A stretch of DNA of 64,000 bases. Source: CAMCXT01 sp040403315. GTDB lineage: Bacteria; Bacteroidota; Bacteroidia; M30B66. The notes below the pieces were generated by a model. The model saw nothing but the letters and a program-made list of their open reading frames with translations. It was not told the origin of the DNA and ran no database searches. This document shows positions 58,129-64,000 of the stretch, in pieces (positions within the stretch are counted from its first letter, which is position 1; every line of letters starts with the position of its first letter). The stretch lies in assembly GCA_040403315.1 (NCBI GenBank), contig JBBAKX010000001.1, positions 124,001 through 188,000 on the forward strand, written 5' to 3'. Position numbers and translations under genes: made by a program.

Positions 58129-59808
58129 TTAGTTTAACCTTGAAACAGGGACGACTTTTACCCCGTTTTCGGTTTTAATTTTAACAACAAAGTAACCCGT
58201 CTCTGAACCAGATGGAATTACAGTAGCTGATTGGCCTTGAAAATTTACAACTGCATCAAGTTCTCGACCCATCAAATCAAAAACATTTACTTGTAAAATC
58301 TCCTCTGAATCTGATGAGACATTTAATTGATCGGAAAATGGATTTGGGAAAGCGCTTAATTGATGAGCAGAGATTTGAGTAAACCCATCGGGCACAAGTG
58401 GTGTGTAATTGAGACGACAAGTATACATGTCGGCATTTACTCCACCAGTAGCAGTTAAAGTATTAGCGCCTAGTGTAATTGGATCTGTGAAATTTCCAGT
58501 TATCCTAAATGAGTTTTCAGAATAAACATCTGTGCTATAAATGGCTGGATGCGCGATTCCCCAACGATAAGACCCATCGGTGTTGACCCTAGTTAAAAAG
58601 GAGGAATTCGTTCCTGAAGATGCGAACGAAAAAGTGCCGAAATCAAATGGTTGAGTTTCTAGATTTCCAGCCACATATATGTATCCTTCAACCGAAGAAC
58701 GCAGCAACAAAGAGCCCGTGTTGAAATCAGTATTCCCCAATCGATTTAACCAAAGCCATTCGCCCGAACTGTTAAGTGATGCTAGATAATAATCATAGTC
58801 GCCGTTATTTCCGAAAGCGTCTAAACTGATAATCGAGTTGGAAATGGAGTCTTGAAAAATTCCTGCAACGTAAACTTGCCCGTTATTGTCAACAGCAATA
58901 CTGCTAGCATAAGATTCAAAAAACAGACTTCCTGCGTTCTTCCCCCAAATCGGGATACCTTCAGCCGAAAGCGCTAAAACATACATATCGGCTGCTGTAA
59001 TGCTTTCTTCTGCGGATCCTACATTGGTTAAGACTACATCTCCTGCAGACAACAGAACTTCTGCATCTTCATAAGTTCCAAAACTTCCACATAAATACAC
59101 TGTTCCTGCATCATCAACAGTAAGTCCTCCCAAACTAGCGCCATAAGGAGTTTCTGGATGAAATGCCCATATTACGTTTCCATTGGTGGAATACTTTGCT
59201 ACAAATGGAAGTTGTTCTTGTGCGGTGAGCGTTTCAGTTCCCAAAATTAGGTCTTCTCCGTAGAATGTTCCACCAACAATAGCGCTGCCTTGTGCATCAC
59301 AATCAATAGCATTTCCAGCCGCAAAAGCATTTCCTATCTGTTGTTTTGCCCAAATCCAATTGCCTGTAGAACTCAACTTAGCAATAAAAAATTCGGTTAC
59401 GCCAGTTGATCCGTTCGCGGTTAGAATCAAATCATCAAACTGCATATCAGCAGTGTAATAGCCCGTTATAAAAACTTCACCTGTTGTATTTACTGCAATA
59501 GCATTTCCTTGATCTGTAGTATTTGAGGCAGCAACAGCTCCCCACAAAACATTGCCATCTGAAGATATTTTAACAACACCAATGTCGTTTTGTCCAATAG
59601 GATCAAATTGAATTAAGCCAATTTGAAGTGGTTCAGAAAAGTTGAACAAAACATATGTGTTTCCATCGATATCAACTGCAATATCCCGGGGTACAACAAA
59701 ATCTCCAGACTGTTCTGAATTGAATGCCCAAGGATAGTTTGAGGTTTGAGCTTGAGTTACGCATTGTAACATGAACATGATTGATAATAACAAGACACGT
59801 AGTTTCAT
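58129..59808 (-). CDS. T9SS type A cargo with SBBP-like beta-propeller repeats
   Basis: A 559-residue secreted protein. After the signal peptide (MKLRVLLLSIMFMLQCVTQAQ) come about eight repeats of roughly 50-60 residues with DIAVDIDGNTYV, GNAIAVNTTGEVFITGYY, GLTVDDAGTVYLCGSF and SIAVDNNGQVYVAGIF. Each pairs with a KxSxxGxxxW strand (for example ISSDGNVLWG, LSSTGNWIWA, YSTNGNVIWA). This is the SBBP (seven-bladed beta-propeller) pattern. The C-terminus is a type A sorting domain (LSAFPNPFSDQLNV, VFDLMGREL). Likely a binding or scaffold protein at the surface; ligand unknown. Confidence 0.82.
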   Translation of the reverse strand: MKLRVLLLSIMFMLQCVTQAQTSNYPWAFNSEQSGDFVVPRDIAVDIDGNTYVLFNFSEPLQIGLIQFDPIGQNDIGVVKISSDGNVLWGAVAASNTTDQGNAIAVNTTGEVFITGYYTADMQFDDLILTANGSTGVTEFFIAKLSSTGNWIWAKQQIGNAFAAGNAIDCDAQGSAIVGGTFYGEDLILGTETLTAQEQLPFVAKYSTNGNVIWAFHPETPYGASLGGLTVDDAGTVYLCGSFGTYEDAEVLLSAGDVVLTNVGSAEESITAADMYVLALSAEGIPIWGKNAGSLFFESYASSIAVDNNGQVYVAGIFQDSISNSIISLDAFGNNGDYDYYLASLNSSGEWLWLNRLGNTDFNTGSLLLRSSVEGYIYVAGNLETQPFDFGTFSFASSGTNSSFLTRVNTDGSYRWGIAHPAIYSTDVYSENSFRITGNFTDPITLGANTLTATGGVNADMYTCRLNYTPLVPDGFTQISAHQLSAFPNPFSDQLNVSSDSEEILQVNVFDLMGRELDAVVNFQGQSATVIPSGSETGYFVVKIKTENGVKVVPVSRLN

Positions 59809-59827
59809 AAAATAATTTCTTTAGCGG

Positions 59828-59835
59828 CAAAATTA
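59828..59835 (-). promoter_or_regulatory. -7 element (TAATTTTG on minus) of the propeller cargo
   Basis: CAAAATTA on the plus strand is an exact minus-strand TAnnTTTG match, 19 bases before the ATG at 59808. Confidence 0.55.
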
Positions 59836-60059
59836 CCCGTTGTTTAATTACCACCTCATTGAATGTTTGAGGCTTTACACATTTTGTTGTTAAAGGAAGT
59901 ATTTTCTTGCTGAGAAGATGTAAGAAAATTTTGCTCGCCATAGTGGTTGGCACCCATATCGGGCCTGTGTTACATGCTCTGACATTGCACGAAGAGTTAA
60001 TATAGACTCCTCAATATATATGATTGTCCTTTTAATATATTTTTTTAATGGAACTTTAA
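59836..60059. other. Divergent intergenic region without further features
   Basis: AT-rich stretch between two divergent cargo genes. Apart from the promoters at its two ends I see no ORF, hairpin or RNA gene. Confidence 0.5.
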
Positions 60060-60091
60060 TTTGATTTATGATGTAAGATATTGTAGCTTTA
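60060..60091 (+). promoter_or_regulatory. Near-consensus promoter (TTTG-N20-TAGCTTTA) of the 480-aa cargo
   Basis: TTTG at 60060-60063 and TAGCTTTA at 60084-60091, one base off TAnnTTTG, with a 20-base spacer. The ATG follows 30 bases later. Confidence 0.55.
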
Positions 60092-60121
60092 GCTCTCTTA
60101 ATCTAACTAAAAATTAATCTT

Positions 60122-61564
60122 ATGAAATTTTCTACAAAACTGTGTTTTTCAATGATGGCAGCATCGCTGTTTTTTGTTGGAACTGCTGATGCGCAAGTTT
60201 ATGCAACCAGCTCTTCAAATTACAACCCAGGTCCTTTAGCAGATGGCGTAAGCCCTATTGCTTCTGTTCGTCCTGCAAGAACCAACCCTAACAATGTTGT
60301 AGGATTTGTTGATCCTTCAACGAACGATTCAAACATCGGCGAAGGAAGCGGAACTGTTCAGTTTGTATCGCTTGGTTATGGTGGATCTATCGAGCTTCAG
60401 TTCACTACTCCAATCTGTAACATTGCTGGTCCAGATTTCAAAGTTTGGGAAACCTCTTACGGTAACAGCTCTAACTGTGTAGCTTGGCCTGAACGCGCTG
60501 CTATTTATGCACGTCAAGATGCTTGTCAACCTTGGGTACTTCTTACTCCATATGCAGGTGAGTGTCTTGATTTCGAAGTTGATCTTGGCTTTTTAAGCTG
60601 GGCAAGTGAAATCAGAATTGAAGACCGCACAGACGAAACAACTCCAGTATTCCAGTCTTCTAACCAAGATGCATTCGATGTAGATGGTATCGAAGGATAT
60701 GTTGGTTGCGCAATGCCAATGGTTAACGCAGCAGACAAATATTCTCCAAACGCTGTTGCTTTTATTGCACAAGGTTCTCGTAGCAACGCAACTGCCGTTT
60801 TAGGTAGTCGTTCAATTCAGTCGAAGATGTTAGGCGCTCCACAAGCTTCAGACATTGCAACTTCAGCTGTGAACAATAACTTCTACGCTTTAGGATATGC
60901 TGGTACTACTACACTTTCATTCCCTTATACAATCTTTAACGTAGCTGGAGCCGATGTTGAAATATTTGAAACAACTTTCGGCGATAACGCATCACGTCCA
61001 TGTTCTTCTTACCCTGAAAAAGCACGTTTCGAAGGTTCTATTGATGGTGCTACTTTCTTCGATCTTGATGCAGTTGTTACTGCAGACGACGCAGGTGCAG
61101 TTCTTTGCCGTGATGGTAAATTGAATATTCCAGCAGCTTACGGTGGAATCAACTACATCCGTGTAACTGATCTTACAGTTATCGGAACTGTACCGGGTCT
61201 TTCTGATGGTTATGATATCGATGGTATTGTAGGCTTGAATCAGTGTGCGACATCTTCAAACTCTGGTCGTAACACTGAGTCTTTCACAGAAGTTATTGGA
61301 GAAGGTGAATACGGTGTATCTGTTTACCCTAATCCTGCCGACAAAATGGTTAGCATCGAAATCAATGCTACAAACTCAACAGACAACTACACTGTTACTG
61401 TTATCGACGTAATGGGTCGTGTTGTTGCAAATGAAGTAATTCTTAACAGCGCATCTTCTTCAATGATCCAGAATATGGATATCTCTTCACTTCCATCAGG
61501 TCTTTACTTGGTAACTGTGAAGAACAACGACAACATCGAAGTAACTCGTTTCGTTAAAAAATAA
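60122..61564 (+). CDS. T9SS type A cargo with a duplicated surface domain
   Basis: A 480-residue secreted protein. Signal peptide ends near FVGTADAQ. Two related domains follow: about 25-195 (GFVDPSTNDSNIGEGSGTVQ, FVSLGYGGSIELQFTTPICN, FKVWETSYGNSSN, DAFDVDGIEGY) and about 200-385 (AVLGSRSIQSKML, FYALGYAGTTTLSFPYTIFN, VEIFETTFGDNAS, DGYDIDGIVGLNQC). So the domain is duplicated. Each half resembles domains of uncharacterised 'cell surface' proteins with a YG-x-x-A-x-F-E-G-type strand. The end is a type A sorting domain (GVSVYPNPADKMVSIEI, VIDVMGRVV, LPSGLYLVTVK). Codon choice is biased to GCT, TCT and CGT, hinting at high expression. No catalytic motif. Confidence 0.8.
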   Translation: MKFSTKLCFSMMAASLFFVGTADAQVYATSSSNYNPGPLADGVSPIASVRPARTNPNNVVGFVDPSTNDSNIGEGSGTVQFVSLGYGGSIELQFTTPICNIAGPDFKVWETSYGNSSNCVAWPERAAIYARQDACQPWVLLTPYAGECLDFEVDLGFLSWASEIRIEDRTDETTPVFQSSNQDAFDVDGIEGYVGCAMPMVNAADKYSPNAVAFIAQGSRSNATAVLGSRSIQSKMLGAPQASDIATSAVNNNFYALGYAGTTTLSFPYTIFNVAGADVEIFETTFGDNASRPCSSYPEKARFEGSIDGATFFDLDAVVTADDAGAVLCRDGKLNIPAAYGGINYIRVTDLTVIGTVPGLSDGYDIDGIVGLNQCATSSNSGRNTESFTEVIGEGEYGVSVYPNPADKMVSIEINATNSTDNYTVTVIDVMGRVVANEVILNSASSSMIQNMDISSLPSGLYLVTVKNNDNIEVTRFVKK

Positions 61565-61590
61565 TTACCTAGCAACTAGGTTAAAAAAAC

Positions 61591-61617
61591 ATCCCGGCCA
61601 ATTGGTCGGGATTTTTT
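61591..61617 (+). terminator. Terminator of the 480-aa cargo gene
   Basis: ATCCCGGCC and GGTCGGGAT pair (one G-T) around AATT and are followed by TTTTTT. A smaller stem, CCTAG/CTAGG, lies just before it. Confidence 0.85.
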
Positions 61618-61796
61618 GCCCAAATCCCAAATTAAACACCCAAAAACATCCCTCATTTGTAGTTGGATTGATTGAATAGGCATGCTCTCCTTCAACGGGC
61701 ATCCAAGTTTAGGCTTGGGTTTATTTACCATTTGATATAAAAGAAAGCACTTCTTGCGTTATCTTCAACGCCTCAAAACCATTCAACAAGAATATT

Positions 61797-63704
61797 ATGA
61801 AGCATATTTTTACCTTTTTGATGCTGATTTCGGTGCTCGTTGCAAATGCAGCACCCGGTGATACGATCCGAGTAACCACACACAATGATGTTTTTATTGA
61901 AACAAATCCTTCGGTAGGATCTACTGATTATTTTGGATGGGGTAGCTTTCCAGCAATTGATGCACACAAAGTACTGATGCACTTATCGTTTCGTTGCCCT
62001 TCGGGAGAAGACTGTGGTGAGTGGGATTACCTGAATTATATCTATCTAAAACGTGCTGGGGGCGTAAATGGAACCTCCCTCGATATCGAGTTGTCGCGGT
62101 ATATCACACCGTATGGATTAAGTTATTCATCTACATGGCAAGGCGATTGGACCTTGGATGTAACCGATTTTGCAGGACTTTTAAGAGATTCAGTTGAAGT
62201 GCAATACCGTCACACAGGTTATGAAACCAATGTTGGCCGAGGTTGGGTGATCAATTTAGATTTCGAAATCATCGAAGGAACACCAATTCGCAACTTCGAG
62301 AAAGTGAACAAGCTTTGGAATGGCAATTTCTCTTATGGCTTTAACGACAATCCGATCAATAGCCAGCTTACACCCAAAGCGATTACGATGACTCCGAATA
62401 CCCGTTCGGTGCGTTCTTACATTGTTCAAACAGGCCACAGCTTTGGCGATATTGAAAATTGTGCTGAGTTTTGCCCGAAGGAAAGGATTCTAAGAATGGA
62501 TGGAACGCCTTACCTACAAAAGCTTGTTTGGAGAGACCAATGTGGAGAGAATCCGAATTTTCCTCAAGCAGGAACTTGGCTTTACGACCGTGCAGGATGG
62601 TGCCCGGGCGACATCGCCTATCCTGATTTCAGCGATTTAAATGTGGAACCATCTTCAAGCCACACATTTACTTGCGAAATGCAGGCATATACAAACCAAG
62701 GAGGATCTAGCCCGAATTACGTTATTGAATCTTTTCTATTCGAATATGGTGCGCCAAATTTCAATGTGGATGCATCTGTCGAAGAAATTTTAGCGCCGAG
62801 TACCAAGTATTATCATTCGCGCTTCAATCCAATTTGCGCCCGTCCGAAGGTGCTTATCCGCAACAACGGAAGCACTCAACTTACTTCTTTGGTGATTCAA
62901 TATGGCGATAAAAACGGAAACAAAAGCAGTTTTACATGGTCTGGCAATCTTGGATTTTTAAAGACTGAAGAAGTAACTCTTCCTGCGAACGTTCAGTGGA
63001 ATGAATCGGGAATATTTGAGGTTATTGTTTCAAATCCAAACGAAACAACCGACGAATATGCTTTGAACAACCGTATGGAGTCTGAGTATATTGCACCTTT
63101 CGAATTGCCTGAATCGTTCGTGATTAACACTTATACGAATCTTTTTGGAAACGAAAGTTCATGGAGAATAGAAGACAAAGAAGGAAACACAGTTGCCAAT
63201 AGCTCTGCAATGGCTTCGAGCACTGAGTACCGCGATACACTGAAGCTTCCATGGGGTTGTTACACGTTCATCTTCGAAGATTCTGATGAAGATGGATTGG
63301 GTTGGTGGGCCAATGATGACGGAAGTGGATTTATCAGAATTAGAAAAGCCAATGGATCAGGATTCCTGAAATTCTGGGGTACTGATTTCGGTTCATTTAT
63401 TCGTGAAGACTTCACTGTTGGAGGTGTTTTATCGACGCCAGAGACTGCAAACATAGCATCAAGGGCAATGATTTACCCAAATCCTGCAGGCGAAAATGCA
63501 ACACTCGACATTCAACTCAACCAACCAGAGATTGTAACATTGCGCGTTTATGCAACTGATGGAAGATTGGTAGATGACCGAAATTTTGGAAAAACAGACT
63601 TCGTTCAGGCAAACATTCTGAAAGCAGAATATCCAGCAGGACTTTACCTAGCGGATGTTCAAGCAGGTTCGTTCCGCAAGACCATCCGCTGGGTGGTAAA
63701 ATAA
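61797..63704 (+). CDS. Peptide-N-glycosidase F-like secreted enzyme with T9SS type A domain
   Basis: Probably releases N-linked glycans from glycoproteins outside the cell. The N-terminal 300 residues match the two-domain PNGase F fold: CGEWDYLNYIYLKR (D77, aligned by eye with the catalytic D60 of PNGase F), FITPYG-like RYITPYGLS, WTLDVTDFAGLLRDSVEVQY, then CAEFCPKE (E224, aligned with E206) and WLYDRAGWCPGD, the last being a family hallmark. The signal peptide ends at ANAAPGD. An additional beta region of about 280 residues not present in the 354-residue PNGase F is followed by a type A sorting domain (AMIYPNPAGENATLDIQL, ATDGRLVD). The third catalytic residue (E118) was not aligned with certainty. 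It converges on the TonB receptor gene with one base between stops. Confidence 0.82.
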   Translation: MKHIFTFLMLISVLVANAAPGDTIRVTTHNDVFIETNPSVGSTDYFGWGSFPAIDAHKVLMHLSFRCPSGEDCGEWDYLNYIYLKRAGGVNGTSLDIELSRYITPYGLSYSSTWQGDWTLDVTDFAGLLRDSVEVQYRHTGYETNVGRGWVINLDFEIIEGTPIRNFEKVNKLWNGNFSYGFNDNPINSQLTPKAITMTPNTRSVRSYIVQTGHSFGDIENCAEFCPKERILRMDGTPYLQKLVWRDQCGENPNFPQAGTWLYDRAGWCPGDIAYPDFSDLNVEPSSSHTFTCEMQAYTNQGGSSPNYVIESFLFEYGAPNFNVDASVEEILAPSTKYYHSRFNPICARPKVLIRNNGSTQLTSLVIQYGDKNGNKSSFTWSGNLGFLKTEEVTLPANVQWNESGIFEVIVSNPNETTDEYALNNRMESEYIAPFELPESFVINTYTNLFGNESSWRIEDKEGNTVANSSAMASSTEYRDTLKLPWGCYTFIFEDSDEDGLGWWANDDGSGFIRIRKANGSGFLKFWGTDFGSFIREDFTVGGVLSTPETANIASRAMIYPNPAGENATLDIQLNQPEIVTLRVYATDGRLVDDRNFGKTDFVQANILKAEYPAGLYLADVQAGSFRKTIRWVVK

Positions 63705-63705
63705 G

Positions 63706-64000
63706 TTAGATCGTAAAACGCAACATGAACATCGAGCTGCGACCAGCCTGTGGGTACAAGTAATTAAAATTCAACCTTGTGCCTCCACTTAAACCAGAGA
63801 AGGTATAGCCATTGGGGGCATACAATTGATCAAGCACATTGGCCAATTGATATGAAAACTCGATCGCTCTACCTTCTTTTAGTTTGATGCTGTAGTTCAA
63901 CCTGAAATCGGTTACTGCAAAATCGTCGAGTTTGCGCTCGCTGCTCGAAGTGTTGTCGAGGAATTGCTCTCCAACATAGCGGTTCACTAGATCGAAACGT
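63706..64000 (-). CDS. C-terminal end of a TonB-dependent receptor (5' truncated)
   Basis: The frame is open to the right edge (RFDLVNRYVGEQFLDN precedes the visible part), so the start is outside the window. About 98 residues of an outer-membrane beta-barrel end are visible: LDDFAVTDFRLNYSIKL, FSYQLANVLDQLYAPNGY, FNYLYPQAGRSSMFMLRFTI. The last aromatic residue group is typical of barrel ends recognised by the BAM complex. It imports an unknown ligand using TonB energy. Confidence 0.82.
   Translation of the reverse strand, partial: RFDLVNRYVGEQFLDNTSSSERKLDDFAVTDFRLNYSIKLKEGRAIEFSYQLANVLDQLYAPNGYTFSGLSGGTRLNFNYLYPQAGRSSMFMLRFTI

Noticed and set aside
1..64000. tRNA, rRNA or tmRNA genes
   Set aside because: Intergenic regions were read for cloverleaf ends and conserved T-arm sequence; none was found.

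Overview
The window reads as a chromosomal scaffold piece from a flavobacterium-like member of the Bacteroidota. The evidence is ten cargo proteins with type IX secretion (T9SS) C-terminal sorting domains (nine type A, one type B), repeated promoters with the Bacteroidota -7 element TAnnTTTG, and a one-chain glycyl-tRNA synthetase. Most of the content is ordinary core metabolism mixed with large secreted surface proteins. No T9SS machinery genes, rRNA, tRNA, CRISPR or prophage are visible.

Layout. 1-14.6 kb: the tail of a T9SS cargo gene, a structured-looking intergenic stretch, a beta-helix-like cargo, a 2870-residue multidomain adhesin-like cargo, a pair of unknown exported proteins and a type B cargo. 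14.6-18 kb: dxs embedded among palindromic REP-type repeats. The repeats surround a small Y1/HUH transposase (RAYT or IS200-like) and contain a 100-N scaffold gap. 18-24.8 kb: a three-gene ABC importer, a PAS-PAS-DHp-receiver signalling protein without an ATPase domain, glyS, a TPR gene and a DUF3109-type gene. 25-31 kb: nrdB-nrdA, a MauE/DoxX-thioredoxin fusion and a collagen-like repeat protein. 31-37.7 kb: a complete TetR-regulated RND efflux operon with a visible palindromic operator. 37.8-44.7 kb: sodA, hemL, a UbiA-like membrane protein, an unknown exported protein and gcvP. 44.8-49.6 kb: three T9SS cargos, two of them long paralogues. 49.6-57.3 kb: mlaE-mlaF-queA on the minus strand, then pabB-tilS, a small unknown, and lemA with two TPM-domain genes. 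57.4-64 kb: a small exported protein, a beta-propeller-like cargo, a duplicated-domain cargo, a PNGase F-like secreted deglycosylase and the end of a TonB-dependent receptor.

How the parts fit. The secreted cargos, the PNGase F-like enzyme and the TonB receptor suggest a surface-active organism that handles glycoproteins or polymers. The efflux operon, MlaEF-type lipid transporter and LemA/TPM genes concern the envelope. The main candidates for something less described are the REPIN-like repeats with their embedded, apparently shortened transposase and its 20-bp-period upstream repeats; the nested alternative inverted repeats at 317-436; and a set of genes whose -7 element ends exactly four bases before ATG, which suggests leaderless transcripts. 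Function calls rest on motifs read by eye; no database search was run.
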